The notes: a model not told the origin generated them from the letters alone. A stretch of DNA of 64,000 bases from Tenrec ecaudatus (GCF_050624435.1 NC_134535.1:125847731-125911730), one strand, 5' to 3'; positions 12,641 through 25,640 are shown, numbered from the stretch's first letter. A program made the numbers and translations.

Positions 12641-13169
12641 CCGATGAAGTAGATGCTGCCTGTCTACCTCTACTGACTACTCTGAAAGGGAACCTATTAG
12701 AAGGTCCTGGGCAGAATCAGAGAAAAATGTGGAACAAAACTAAAAACCACCCAAGAAAGCAGTCTGACTGGTCAGATAGACACTGGTGAGCTCATTCCTC
12801 AGCTCACCCCAGTGCTTCAATTTTCAGCAAAACAATAGACAGCAATATAAGAGAAACTATAACACTAGTGAGGTACTCACACCTTCCTATAATCAGCCAT
12901 TTAAGATCCAAGGGGCAGCTGGTACCCAAGGGCAGAGTTCAGAAGGGTCAGGAAAGTAGAAAAGGAAACAGGAAATTCACGGAGGAACTGCAAACAGGAA
13001 ATGCATTGCAATTCAGGAGCTTGCAATGAAGGAGACAAAACAAAAAACATCTGAATTGTGGACTGTAAACCTGATTGTCTGTTCTGTAAGCCTTTGCCTA
13101 ATTCACAGAAAAAATTAAAAATAAAAAGATAAGTATAGTGGTTGCCTTCATTGAGCTGACTTTCAATGG

Positions 13170-13382
13170 ATCACTAAAACTAAAATCCCTGCCATCGTAT
13201 CAATGTAATTCATAGAGACCCTAGAGGACAGGATAGAACTGGCCCTCTGGGTTTCTGAGCCTGTAAGTGTTTCCTGGAGTAGAAAGCCCCATCTTTATTC
13301 CAAGGAGCAACTGCTGGTTCAAACTGCGGACTTTGCAGATGGCAGGCCAATGAGTAACCACTGCGCCGTCGCAGCTCCTATT
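13170..13382 (-). mobile_element. AfroSINE, antisense
   Basis: agaggacaggatagaactgg, gagtagaaagccccatc, ccactgcgccgtcgcagctcc. One of the better preserved copies. Confidence 0.75.
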
Positions 13383-14389
13383 CAATGGCTCCTTTACATA
13401 CATTCACATAGGTGCATATAGACAGAATGGGAATAGGCAACCCCAACCAACCAGAGGAGCCAACCAGAAGAGCAAAGCCCCAACCCAAAGTCAAACCTCC
13501 AAACTGAAAAGCCAAGGACCACTAACCAAGCCTCTCAGTGAAGACACAGATGCATAAATAATGAGAAACAAGCAGATTATATTCGCCCTCACCTTTAATG
13601 GAGTAATTGTTCGCATCACTCCAACACGGTAGTTTCTGCTATGACATTCCTGTCCTTTCCCACTCTCTGCAGCAGAATTTCATTCTGTTTGCCTAGGTTT
13701 CTGACACTGCTATCATTCATGTCTCACAGTGTACATCTCTGTACAGTCACGGTACTTGAGCAGAAAAAATCTCTAACAATGCATAAGTAATAATGAGCTG
13801 TGGGAAACAGAAAGATTTCTCCCAAGTCATCTCCCCAAATACATGTTAGACTTAGGACATTCCTGGCAGCTAATGGTAAATGATTGTCAAGTTACCTCCC
13901 TGAAGGCAGTCACCTGTCAGACTCCTGTCTGGTCCCACCACAGGTAGGGCCCACTCCCTGCTGTTAAGGACAATGGGCTACTTCTCCCTAAAGGCTTGCA
14001 GCCATTAGTCTGGTCCCTGTAGTGTGGGTTCGCTCCCTACTGATAAGGGTTTCTATAGTGAACCAGAGAACAGGTCAAACTGGCTCAGTGACATCCACAG
14101 TTAGGCTGCCATCCTGACTCTAGGATCCACCCATCTTTTCACATGTGTACCCAAAATACCTCGCCTTCCTATTATGTGGATACCCCTAGATCACTTGCCT
14201 CCCATTACTGGAGGTCCGTTGTTTTCTCCTCCAGATTGTTCATCCATCCTATCTTATTTAGACAGACTCGCGGAGATAATAACATGCACAAAAACAAGAC
14301 AGAGCAAAATCAAGCAATAAAACAAAAGAAAACAAAGCAACAACAACATGAACAAGCCAAGGACACACAAAAATTAACAAGAAAGAAAA
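13383..14389. other. No recognised feature
   Basis: Unassigned DNA. From about 14250 an A-rich stretch (acaaaaacaagacagagc) probably belongs to the start of the LINE end that follows. Confidence 0.35.
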
Positions 14390-15077
14390 GATTGCTAATC
14401 ATATCATAGTGAATGAGGTAGGGAGTGCGGAATGGGGACCCAAAGCCCATTAATAGGCCACTGGACATACCTCACAGAAGGATCTCTGGGAGGAGTTGAT
14501 CCAGTCAGGGTTTGATAAGACAATGATGAAACATACAACTGTCCTCTAGTTCTTATATGCTTCCTTCCCCAACCACTATCAGAATCCCAATTCTGCCTTA
14601 CAAGGCTGACTAGACCAGAGAATGTACACTGGTAGAGATAGGAAATGGAAACACAGAGAATCCAGGAAAGGTGATCCCTTCAGGACCAATTGTGAGAGTG
14701 GCGATACTGGGAGGGTGGAGGGAGGGTGGGTTGGAAAGGGGGAAGCAATTACAAGGATCTGCATGTGACCTCCTCCTTGGGGGACGGACAGCAGAAGAGT
14801 GGGTGAGGGGAGACGTTGGACAGGGCAAGATATGACAAAATAATAACTTATAAATTATCAAGGGTTCATGAGGGAGAGGAGATCTGGGAGGGAGGGGAAA
14901 AATGAGGACCTGATGCCATGGGATTAGGTGGAGAGCAAATGTTTGAGAATGATGAGGGCAATGAATGTACAAATGCACTTTACACAATAGATGTATGTAT
15001 GCATTGTGATAAGAATTGTTTGGGCCCGTAATAAAATAAAATAAGAAAGAAAGAAAGGAAGGAAGGAAGGAAGGAAG
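14390..15077 (+). mobile_element. LINE 3' end with GGAA microsatellite tail
   Basis: Same family, ending in gtaataaaataaaataag and a (GAAA)n(GGAA)n run at 15043-15077 in place of a simple A tail. Confidence 0.65.
15043..15077 (+). repeat. (GAAA)n(GGAA)n microsatellite
   Basis: Pure tetranucleotide tract forming the tail of the LINE end at 14390. Confidence 0.95.
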
Positions 15078-15084
15078 ATCTTGT

Positions 15085-15815
15085 AGTTAGTTCAAGGACT
15101 GTTTGTTGGCCTTTAGGAGTGTTTTCCTATAGATTCTGATGGGACACCAAGCCCTGGCCCCACAGTCTATTTTCGGTATTCTCTGGGGAATTCATTGCTC
15201 TGTTCCCCTTCCCGATCTGTTGCATGCCCTTAGTGTTTTGCCTCAGTTGGTGGGATCAGATCGGACGCAAGTCCCTCAATGTATCTCCAGCCTGGTCCCC
15301 TGTGTGGCTATGGGTCAGTGAGGGATATCGTGTCTCAGAGTTGGGCCGGCCAAGTGATCCTCTCTGTTGATTGGCTGCTCTGAGTGGAAGTATTATCCTC
15401 AAAGCTTCGTGGGCATGCATATGCTCCATTCTCACTTCCTCCCCTTCATTAGCTCCTGTGTGCTCTGATCAGAAATGTCTCTCTCCAGGAGCTGCACATT
15501 CAGTACTGTGCTCTGAAATAAATTCTTTTGGGGGGAGGGGCTGGTGTCCATGTAGTTGGGATTTGGGCTGGCACCTCCAACCTCTCCACTGGTTCCCTGC
15601 TTCATGCTGGCATGATTCATTCACATTTTAGAGCACTGGTTTGAAGTCTACTCCTTTTTTCCCTATGGAGATATAAACAATACCCTCCCCTTGGATGGCT
15701 TAGTGCCCTGTACCCCACTACTCATGCCTTATCTTTTTTCCTTTCTCCCTCCTTTTTAGTTGGCTACCATATGATCCCTGGATTAGGTCTGGCCCCTGCC
15801 ATACTACCTGATCTC
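15085..15815 (-). mobile_element. LINE 3' region, antisense
   Basis: Antisense segment (tatgggtcagtgagggatat, gaggatcctctctg region) abutting the sense LINE end that starts unit 1. The left edge of the tandem array therefore falls in LINE sequence. Confidence 0.5.
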
Positions 15816-16399
15816 AAGTAAAAACAATTTGTTTTGGAAATGTTGATGGCAAAACATGTACAAGTGTGCTTAATACCATTGAATGAGGGATTGTTATAAG
15901 ATTTTTATGAGCTCACCCAAAATTTTGAATTTAATATATAAATATGTAGAGAGAGAGGTATTTAAAGAAAACTTCCTCCACTCCCACATTCAAGTGCCAC
16001 ACATATCCACCTACACTCTGCTTCCATATTTCTTAGAGCCTTGATAAAATATGTGTGTTAATTGTCATAAATCTGTTTTCATTAACAGCATTAACAGAGT
16101 AGTTTTCTTTTTGTTCTTCTTGGTTAACCTTTTTTGGAGTTTATCAATTATACTAATATTCTCAGCTAGTCAATTTTTTTAATTTAACCATTTTATTGAT
16201 ATATTGACCTACAATTGACATATCATACAATAATTCAAATATATTGGAAAGAGTTGTGTATCCATCATTACATTAATTTCACATTCCCTGGCTCTTACAC
16301 TCATTAGTATTAATTCCCCATTTCCATAACACCAAGAAACTATTAACCCAGCTACTTTCTCTAAAGATTTACCTATTATGTTAGGCAGTGTGTTTGTCC

Positions 16400-17395
16400 A
16401 GGTAGACTAGAGAAACAAATCCATAGAAACTCATATGTGTATAAGAGAGAGTTTTATATAAAGGGTAATTGTACATTAAGAAATCATCCTAACCCAGTCC
16501 AGTCCAAGCCCATAAGTTTGATATTAGCCTATATGTCCGATACCAATCTATGAAGTCCTCTTCAGACTCATGAAACACGTGCCATGATACTGAATACAGG
16601 AGGATCACAGGCCAGTGGGTAGAAAGTCTTTGCATCCAGTGGTGTTGTAAGCATCTCAGTGCTGGCAGGAGTCTCCACGCGGCTTCTTCAGGTCCAGGGT
16701 TCTGAATGCATCAGGGTAGGTCCATGTGGCTTCTCTTCAGGGATGTCTCACAGGGAGACAGTCTTGTCAGTAGAGAGTCTCCAACTGTTGAGTCTCTCTT
16801 GCCTCCAAGGAGGAAAAATGAGATTTCCCAAAATTCTCAGGAGAATGCCATGCCTACAGAGAGGCCTCATTGGCTATGATCTAATTGACAGACTGGACTC
16901 CACCCCCTTCACTCTTAATCCTCTCGAGTCCCAAATTGACACCAGATTATGTAACTACCACAGCCAGGGTTGACTAGAGAAACAAATTCAGAAACACTTA
17001 GTTATGTAAATCAAGAAAATATCCCAGCCCAGTCTAGATCAAGTCCAGAAGTCCAAGACGAGTCCATAAGTTCAATACTAGACCATAAGTCCCTTATCAG
17101 ACTCACTCAGTCATGTGCAATGATGCAGAATATAGGAATATCACAGGCTGGTGGGTGCTAAGTTGTGGGGATTCAACAGCGAAGGCCAAACCCCAGAGGT
17201 TGCAGGTATCAGAGTGGCTACCAGCAGGAGGGTGAAGGCACAGACAGAGAGGGGAGGTTCCCAACACCCTCCTTATGAAAAAGCCGCACCCTCAAGGAGA
17301 CACCATCCAGGCTGTGTGACATGACTGACAGGCCAGACTCGACCCCTACACTTTAGGTGTCAAGTTGACATGAAATTATGTAACTACGACACCTA
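16400..17395. repeat. Two related interspersed-repeat copies in tandem, unit 1
   Basis: The segments starting near 16400 and 16965 both open with a version of gactagagaaacaaat and share the order cccagcccagtc, agtccataagt, gactcac, cacaggc. They look like two truncated copies of one interspersed element side by side. The pair recurs in units 2-4 (about 22260-23270, 28370-29370 and 34410-35410). Confidence 0.55.
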
Positions 17396-17489
17396 TCCTG
17401 GATTTCATATAAAGATCGGGCAACAACAGACAAGTAAATAAATAAAAAACAAAAGAGCACAGAGAAAACTCGTTAAAAAGGATCTATTT

Positions 17490-18560
17490 AACTTCTTGAG
17501 AAGTTTCCAACTGTTTCCAAGAAACAGTTTTACATAAACTTATATATAAAATATCAATGGAAAAATATCCCATTTCCCCACGTATTGTGAACACTTGTTA
17601 TTGTCTGTGCTCTTTATTAGGAGTTATGAAGTAATGGCTTATACAAGTGTTTTCTCACTAAACATGCAATTTAATCATTCAGTCATAGTAAGAAAATCAG
17701 TGCAATCATCACCACAATCAATTTGAGAATATTTTCTTCTCTTGATAATTGTTGTCCACTCCCCATTTCCCTCCATCCTCCTCTGCTTTTCCCCTAGCAC
17801 TTAGTGTCTGTATGGATGTACCTCTTTTGAATTAGTTATACAGAAAAAAATAACAAAAGATAACACAATCATACAAAATCCTACAGAGAAAACAAACAAT
17901 AACAATGACTACATAAAACATGCATACAAAAACCTCAATCAAGGAGAAAGCAAAAAATTATAAAAAACTGAAATAACATTAAAATAGGTCAAAAGTGAGA
18001 TCAAACGATAAGGTTTTGGGTTTTAACCTCACTATATTGACTTTATATTGCTCTCTGTCTGACAGCAGGCTGTGCACATCCCTCGCTTATGGTCAGAGGG
18101 CATTCACTGGAGACTCAGACCACGTGAGGATCCTGAAAAGGCACTTGGACCTTCCCCTGTCATCCACAGTCTTCTTCAAACTGGGTGTTCATATTTAAGC
18201 TCTAATACCACTTCCTCCTTCAGATTTGGGTTTGATTATTTACAATCTTTGGATGACATAGACTGATGTGCTTCTTCCATGTGCACTTAGCTGATCCTCA
18301 CTTAGAGGGCTGCTTCTTGGAAGACAAGCCTGTAAGACTCCAGACGCTGTTCTTGCTGATAGCCCAGCACCACACCATCTGGTTTCCTCACCACACTGCT
18401 GTACACCCAAACCTTCATTGACCTCTGCATGAAGCAGGCCATGAACCTGGGTCATGTCATAAGAATTCATTGTTTCTATATCTGCCCCAAATCCATTAAT
18501 ATATCTAAGGTTTGCATATGACCCTGGTTTATCTATAAATAAATAAATATCTATAAATAA
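17490..18560 (-). mobile_element. Antisense LINE 3'-region block, unit 1
   Basis: Resembles in reverse the 3' region of the abundant LINE (cttcttccatgtg, gaagacaagcctgtaagactcc). Corresponding copies sit at about 23530-24480, 29470-30490 and 35540-36530 in units 2-4. Small open frames identical between units 1 and 3 fall here and are not taken as genes. Confidence 0.55.
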
Positions 18561-18689
18561 AATGTTTAAAAATAAATAGACAATTAAAAGTAAGACTAAC
18601 TCCTGAAACAAAGAGAGTGCACATTAAAATAGTAATATATGTAAGAGTGATAGACAGTAAATACATGGTAGATGCAGACCACTATTAAT

Positions 18690-19385
18690 TGTTGGTGTTG
18701 TTCCTGCCATCGAGTTGGTTCCAACCCATTACAACCTTATGCACAAAACATTGTGGGGATTGCGAAGTCCTCATGATTTTTCTTATACTTGAGCCGATTG
18801 TTGTACCCACTGTCTCAATCTCCTGGAGGAACTTCCTCTTATGTGTTTCCCTCCTACTTACCAAACATGATGTCATCTCCAAGGACTGGTCTCTCCTAAC
18901 AAAATGGCTGATGTATATAAGACAAAGGTTTGCCATCCTTGCCTCTGAGAGGCATTCTGGTTGTACTTATTCCAAGACAGATTGATTGGTCCTTTTAGCA
19001 GTCCATGTTACTTTCAATACTACTCACCCATACTACATATGCAAATGCATTGATTCTTCTCCTATCTTCCTTATTCAATGTCCAACTTTTACATGCACAA
19101 GAAGCCAAACTCTATCACTGCTTCTGAGTCAATACTGACTCATAGTGAACCCCCTGGGGGTTTCAGAGACTCCAACTGTTTATAAGGAGAGTAGAAAACG
19201 CAGTCTTATTGCCATGGAGCTGCTAGTGTTTCCAACTGCCAACATGTAAGTCAGAGCCCAATGCTTACAAACTACACAACATATGAACCTCCGGAAAATA
19301 CCATGGCTTGGGTGAAGGACAATTGTATCCTCAAAAAACACCTTGATGTTTAATACGCTAAAAAGGTCTTGTGCAGCAAATTATG
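18690..19385 (-). mobile_element. RTE LINE fragment with nested AfroSINE, unit 1
   Basis: Antisense remnant of the afrotherian RTE family (opening ttgttggtgttgttcctgcc and the block around catgatgtcatctccaagga and gacagattgattggtcc are typical). An antisense AfroSINE interrupts it at about 19110-19292, after which RTE sequence resumes (ataccatggcttggg). It ends about 45-50 bp before the linker 1 acceptor. Confidence 0.7.
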
Positions 19386-19438
19386 ATTTAAGTTGTTATT
19401 CTTCAGTGTTATTGACTTAGATCATTTTGGTTATGTAG

Positions 19439-19531
19439 GAAATCAGACTGAGATGCCACCAAGGTGCAATGACTTCATGTCTGACTCAGTGGATTCCACA
19501 ACCTCAAGGAATAGTGCTGTCAATTGCTCAG
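19439..19531 (+). CDS. Linker exon 1 of SRCR cassette 1
   Basis: A 93-bp exon (2 nt + 30 codons + 1 nt, phase 1-1) between acceptor tatgtag and donor gtaagt. With the incoming G it encodes a short non-SRCR segment starting GNQTEMPPRCNDFMSD and ending AVNCSG. It has two cysteines and two N-glycosylation sequons (NQT, NCS). The family has a comparable short Cys/Ser/Thr-rich segment before the d-type SRCR domain (in CD163 it begins GNQSQ). It is separated from the SRCR exon by only 77 bp. Remains of an antisense RTE end about 45 bp upstream of its acceptor. Confidence 0.85.
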
Positions 19532-19608
19532 GTAAGTATTCCCAAAAGAAGAATAGCCCTTCTCAAGTCTGTGTCAATGTCTCCACTGACTTGACTCTCT
19601 CTTCTCAG

Positions 19609-19923
19609 AGAGCAGACAGCTCCGCCTGGTCAATGGGGACAGTCGCTGTGCAGGGAGAGTGGAGATCTATTACCAAGAATACTGGGGCACCATCTGTGAT
19701 GACGGTTGGGACATGCAGGAAGCCCAGGTGGTGTGCAGACAGCTCGGCTGTGGAGAAGCCCTTGCAGTCATGCCTCAGGCTCACTTTGGTGCAGGATCAG
19801 GCCCTATCTGGCTGGATGAACTGGAATGCACAGGAATGGAGTCTCATGTGTGGTCATGCCCATCCAGTGGCGGGGGGCAGAATGACTGCAATCACAATAA
19901 AGATGCAGGAGTCTTCTGCACAG
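19609..19923 (+). CDS. SRCR d-type exon, cassette 1
   Basis: A 315-bp phase 1-1 exon encoding one complete group B SRCR domain of 105 residues beginning [16 protein letters not shown]. All eight cysteines are present at residues 14, 30, 43, 48, 74, 84, 94 and 104, as in CD163-type domains. The family motifs [34 protein letters not shown] and [10 protein letters not shown] are readable. The acidic pair D31-D32 of the usual SRCR cation site is kept, but the third acidic position (E in the family's HKEDAGV) is K98 here. The GWGQ motif is GGGQ. The donor is GTATGG, as in cassettes 2-5. There is no internal stop or frameshift, so it looks functional. Confidence 0.9.
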
Positions 19924-22900
19924 GTATGGTTATTGTCTTGTCCTCTGACTGGGAGGATGGAAAGTTCCAGAGCAGCACATAGCGTGACTATTTGGGTGAT
20001 TGATTAACCACAGTGTGTGAAACACAAACTCATGGTCTAAAGGCTCACAGCATCCGTGAAGAACAATCTTCCCACTGAGCGGTGAGCTGCTGGTGTTTCC
20101 TTCTCCAGTGGTCTTGACTAACAAAATAGTACACTCCTGTATCTTCCTAAACAAAATCATTTCCTAAATTTGTTTTTGAAATATCCTTTCTTTTCGAAAG
20201 GATATTTGCAAACCACCACACTCACTCCCTGAGTGATAAGAGCCTACAGGAGGGAGGAAGAGTGGAACTGTCCTTTCACCTCACTTTGAGCTCCAGTTGA
20301 GTTGAGGGTTTCTGTCCACAAAGACAGAGGACACTTCTTTGCACAGAGTTGGTAGGAAGAGAGTATTCCACTTAATTAATCAGACAAGAGTAAGACCGAA
20401 GTGTTCAAAATGTCTTGGCTGTAAGGACCAGAAACCTATTTGAAATTCTCTGATACATAAGATTCTCCTTCCACTATTTCCAGAATAGAATATCTCCCTC
20501 TTAAAATGTTTTTTTAGAAAGAACAGCCAGTGATCTCAAATATGGAGGGACATTCATCCAAGCACTTCCATGTCAGGAAAAGATGTAATAAATATGAACT
20601 GGTATGTGTTCTTATAAGATAATAAAAAGTCGATACATAATGCTTCCAGGGATATAAGAGAAGAGAATATCATGGGTGTTTTGCTTTGTGTTTTTTACTA
20701 AAAAGCAGGTAAAGGCACTAGCAAAACTTTTGAAGAAGATGAAAATCACTTGTAGAATCTGTGGATGGAAGCAGGGGCAGCTGACAAAAGGTACCTAGGG
20801 CTTCTCTGTGGACACTGATGGCCAGGGGTAGTGTAGAGGATATAAGGGGTGAATTTATGTGAATTCTCTAGGGATCATTGCATGGAATTAAAAATACTGT
20901 GTGCTGAGACTGGGGTAATATCCTATTGATGAAATTTGATTGGATAAGTTGCCTAAGAACAACCCCACTTGAAGAAAGCTAATAGAACTTGGTTATCAAA
21001 AGATATAGTGTCTGTGGTCTTAAAGACTTGAAAGGAAACAAGCAGCCATCTAGCTGAGAAGCAACAAAGCCCACATGGAAAAACACACCAGCATGAGTGA
21101 TCACGAGGTGTTGACCTTGTCAGTTTTTAGGTATAAAAAGATCCAAACAAACAATTATATTGATGTCAAAAAGGGGGATTGGAGTGGAGACATAAATCCC
21201 ATCTGTACACAATTGAATATCCCCTCACAGAATGGTTACAAGGAAGGGACGATTCGACCAGGGTGCAGTATAGCACCAACGAAACACACATCATTCCTCT
21301 AGTTCCTGAATGCTTCCTCCCCACATTACCATGACTCAGTCCTACCTTACAAATCTGGCTAAACTGGAGTAGACACATTGGTACAGATAAAAGCCTTCGA
21401 CACATGGAATTCAGGATGGATAAAACCCTCAGAAACAGTAGTGGGAATAGTAATATCATGAAGGCATGGGAATGGAGGGAGCTGGGGGTGGGAGGGGACC
21501 CATCATAAGGTTGGATATATAGCAACCCCCAGGGGGATAAGTAACAGAAAGGTGAGTGGATTAAGACAAGGGACAGTGTAAGGCACGAAATGACAACAAT
21601 AATATATAATTGATGAAGATTTCATAAAGGTAGGAGGGTGGGAAATAGGGAAGAGGAGTGATAGCAAGGGATCAGGTAGAAACAAATTGTTTTGGAAATA
21701 CAGATGGCAACATATGTAAAAGTGTGCTTAATACCACGGAATGATGGATTGTTATAATATTTAAGACCCCCAATAAAATGATTAATTTAAATAAATTATA
21801 TATATATGCATCAATATCTTTTAAAAAATTCATCCACCCCTACCTTGAAGTGCCACGCATGTTCACCTACACTCTGCTTCCACAATTCGTACTGTTTTGC
21901 AAACAAGGTGCTTGTTATTTGCCATAATCTCTTTGTTTACATTACTAGCATTAACATGCTAGTTTTCTTTTTGTTCTTCTTGGTTAACCTTTTTTGGAGT
22001 TTATCAATTTTACTAATTTTCTCAACTAGTCAATTTTTTAAATTTAGCCATTTCATTGATATATTGACCTGCAATTCACATATCATACAATAATTCAAAT
22101 ATATTGGAAAGGGTTATGCAACCATTATTACATTAATTTAAACCTTCCCATGCTCTTATACTTATTATTATTAGTTCTCCATTTCCCTCAAACCCAAGAA
22201 ATTATTAATGCAGCTACTGGCTCTAAAAATTTACCTATTGTGTTCGGCATTATGTTTGTCCAGGTAGACTAGTGAAACAAATCCATGTGCTTCTGGTGTG
22301 TGAATAAGAGTTTTATATAAAGGGTAATTGTGCATTAAGAAACCATCCCAACCCGGTCCAGTCCAAGCACACAGGTCTCATATTAGTGCATATACCCGAT
22401 ACCAATCTATAAAGTCCTCTTCAGACTCATGAAATACATGAAGTGGCACTGAATACAAGAGGATCACAGGCCAGTGGGTATAAAGTCTTTGCATCCAGTG
22501 GCATGTTAAGCATCTCAGCACTGCCAGGGGTCTCCACGTGGCTTCTTCAGGTCCAGGGTTCTGGATACATCAAGGTAGGTCCATGTGGCTTCTCTTCAGG
22601 GATGTCTCACAGGGAGCCAGCCTTGTCAGTAGAGAGTCTCCAACAATTGAGCCGCTCATGCCACCTTAGAGGAAAATTCAGCTTTCCCAAAATTCTCAGG
22701 AGAAAGCAATGCCCACACAGAAGCCTCATTGGCTATGATAAAATTTCCTGACTAGACTCCACCCCTTCACTCTTAATCCTCTCAAGTCTCAAATTGACAC
22801 CAGATTAGGTAACTACCACAGCCAGGGTTGACTAGAGAAACAAATTCAGAGACACTTAGATATGTAGATCAAGAAAATATCCCAGCCCAGTCTAGATAAA

Positions 22901-23305
22901 GTCCATAAGTCCAAGATGAGTCCATAAGTTCAATACTAGACAATAAGTCCCTTATCAGACTCACTCAGTCACGTGCAATGATGCAGAATGCAGGAATATC
23001 AAGGCTGGTGCATGCTAAGGTGTGGGGATTCAACAGCGGAGGCCGAACCACAGAGGTTGCAGGTATCAGAGTTGCTCACCAGCAGGAGGGTGAAGGCACA
23101 GACAGAGAGGGGAGGTTCCCAACACCCTTCTTATGAAAAAGCCGCACCCTCAAGGAGACACCATCCTGGCTGTGACATGACTGACAGGCCAGACTCGACC
23201 CCTACACTTTAGGTATCATGTTGACATGAAATTATGTAACTACCACACCTATCCTGGATTTCATATAAAGAGTGTGCAACAACACAGAACAATAAATAGG
23301 TAAAT

Positions 23306-23317
23306 AGACAGAAAGAC

Positions 23318-23415
<98 letters not shown>
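23306..23415 (+). repeat. Compound (GACA)n(GATA)n microsatellite, unit 2 only
   Basis: GACA repeats to about 23362, then GATA repeats to 23415. Units 1, 3 and 4 have only short AATA-type runs at this place. Confidence 0.96.
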
Positions 23416-24804
23416 CAAAAGAGAAAACTCAGTTGAAAAGTACATATCTAACTTTCTGAGAAGTGGCCAGCTTTTTCTAAGAAACATAAACTTATATGCA
23501 AAATATCAATGGAAAAAGATTAGAATTTCCACACATTTTTGCCAACATTTGTTATTGTCTGTGCTCTCTACTAGGAGTTATGAAGTAATAGCTTATACTA
23601 GTGTTTATTCACATATCATGCAATCTAATCATTCAATCATAGTAAGGAGATTTGTGCAATCATCACCACAATCAATTTCAGAATATTTTCTTCCCTTACT
23701 CATTGTTGTTCACTCCCCATTTCCCTCCATCTGCTCTGCTTTGCCCCTAGCAATTAGTGTCTGTATGGATCTACCCCTATTGAGTTTCTCATACAGAAAA
23801 AACACAAAACATAACACAATCATACAAAATCCTACTGAGAAAACAAACAATAGCAATGACTACATAAAACATACATACAAAAACCTCAAAGAGAAAGTAA
23901 AAAAAATATTAAAAACCGAAATAACGTTAAAGTAGTTCAAAGGGAGATCAAATGATAAGGTTTTAGGTTTTAACCTAACTATATTGACTTTACATTGCTC
24001 TCTGTCTGGTAGCAGGCTATCCACATCCCTCGATTATGGTCAGAGGGCGTTCACTGGAGACTCCGTCCACGTGAGGGTCCTGCAAGTGTACTAGGACCTT
24101 ACCCTGTCATCCACAGTCTTCTGCAAACCGGGTGTTCAGAATTTAAGCTCTGATACTACTTGCTCCTTCAGATTTGTTTTTGATTATTTACACTCTTTGG
24201 ATGACATAGGCTGGTGTGATTCTTCCATGTGGACGTAGCTGATGGTCACTTAGAGAGCAGCTTCTTGGAAGACAAGCCTGTAAGACTCCAGACACTGTTC
24301 TTGCTGATAGCTCTGCACCGCACCATCTTGTTTCCTCACCACACTCTGCTGTACACCCATACCTTCATTGACCTCTGCATGAAGGCGGCCGTGAACCTGG
24401 GCCATGTCATAAGAATTCATTGTTTTTATCTGCCCAATTCCATTAATATATCTAATGTTTGCATATGTGTCTGGTTTATCTAACAGGCATCATTATCATT
24501 TCATAATAGAAATCAATATTAATCATTCACAAATGCAGAACCAGGCCACCTAGTTTAAAGCATGTTGTAAGAAAGCAAGTTCAAAGAGAAAGAAAATGTC
24601 TAGAAATTATGATGGCAACATATGTACAAATATTCTTTATATGATTAATGTATGGAATTTTATAAATGCTCAAGGAGCCTCCAATAAAATGTTTTAAAAT
24701 AAACAATTACAAGTAAGACCAACTCCCCAAAGAACAAAAGTGCATATTACAATAGTAATATATGTAAAAGTGATAGACAGTAAATATATGGTAGCTCCAG
24801 ACCA

Positions 24805-25495
24805 CTATTCATTGTTGGTCTTGTTAGTTGCCATTAAGTTGCTTCCAACCCATTACGACCTTATGCACCAAACATTGATTGTTCCTGCTATGTCCTCACA
24901 ATTTTCCTTATGCTTGAGCCGATTATTGCACCCACTGTCTCAGTCATCTTGAGGACCTTCCTCTTATGTGTTTCCCTCCTACTTACCAAACATGATGTCA
25001 TCTCCAAGGACTGGTCTCTCCTAACAAAATGTCTGATGTATATAAGACAAAGGTTTGCCATCCTTGCTCTGAGGGGCACTCTGGCTGTACGTATTCCAAG
25101 ACAGATTGATTGGTCCTTTTAGCAGTCCTGGTTACTTTCAATATTCCTCACCCGTACTACATATTCAACTGCATTGATTCTTCTCCGATCTTCCTTATTC
25201 AATGTCCAACTTTTACATGCACAAGAAGTCAAACTCTATCACTGCTTCTGAGTCAATACTGACTCATAGTGAACCCCCTGTGGGTTTCAGAGACTCCAAC
25301 TGTTTATAAGGAGAGTAGAATGCCCAGTCTTCCTCCCACGGAGCTGCTAATGGTTCCAACTGCCAACCATGTAAGTCACAGCCCAATGTTTGCAAACTAA
25401 ACCACATATGAGCCTCCAGAAAATACCATGTCTTGGGTCAAGCATAACACCCTTACTGTTTAATGCTCTGAAAAGGTCTTGTGCAGACAATTACC
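24805..25495 (-). mobile_element. RTE LINE fragment with nested AfroSINE, unit 2
   Basis: Counterpart of the unit 1 element, with the same SINE nested at about 25235-25410 and the same 3' limit just upstream of linker 2. The shared nesting shows the insertion predates duplication of units 1-4. Confidence 0.7.
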
Positions 25496-25547
25496 ATTTA
25501 ATTTGCTATTTTCAGTGTTACTGACTTAGATCATTTTGTGTCTGTAG

Positions 25548-25640
25548 GAAATCACACTGATATGGCACCAAGGTGCAATGACTTCACGTCTGACCCAGTG
25601 GATTCCTCAACCTTAAGGAATAGTACTGTTAATTGCTCAG
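25548..25640 (+). CDS. Linker exon 2 of SRCR cassette 2
   Basis: A 93-bp phase 1-1 exon, acceptor ctgtag, donor gtgagc. It encodes GNHTDMAPRCNDFTSD...TVNCSG, keeping both cysteines and two sequons (NHT, NCS) and gaining a third (NST). It differs at several residues from linkers 1 and 3, which are nearly the same as each other. The following intron is 77 bp. Antisense RTE with a nested SINE lies just upstream, as in units 1, 3 and 4. Confidence 0.85.

Larger units (their letters stand above)
15815..21690 (+). repeat. Tandem unit 1 (about 5.9 kb)
   Basis: This segment aligns by eye with units 2-4. In order it contains a LINE 3' end, AT-rich DNA, two related copies of an element with the motif actagagaaacaaat (about 16400 and 16970), an antisense LINE block, an antisense RTE with nested SINE, the linker-SRCR cassette, about 1 kb of intron, and a LINE 3' end through which it runs into unit 2. 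The stretch around 18535 lacks about 190 bp present in unit 3. Boundaries are set where the shared LINE 3' end begins and are approximate. Confidence 0.8.

Noticed and set aside
17995..18198. A 67-codon frame identical in units 1 and 3 (also at 29957)
   Set aside because: It lies in antisense LINE sequence and is identical only because units 1 and 3 are near-identical; it is not preserved in units 2 and 4.
19393..20007. Open frames of 184-204 codons running through linker, intron and SRCR exon in cassettes 1-3
   Set aside because: The 77-bp intron changes frame, so the SRCR part is read out of frame; similarity between copies follows from recent duplication. The spliced frame gives perfect SRCR domains.
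21075..21302. A 75-codon frame repeated at 27182 and 33219
   Set aside because: It is part of the sense LINE 3' region, and changes between copies are not biased toward silent sites by eye.
23306..23415. CRISPR-like or satellite array
   Set aside because: It is a simple tetranucleotide microsatellite in a mammalian genome; there are no spacers.
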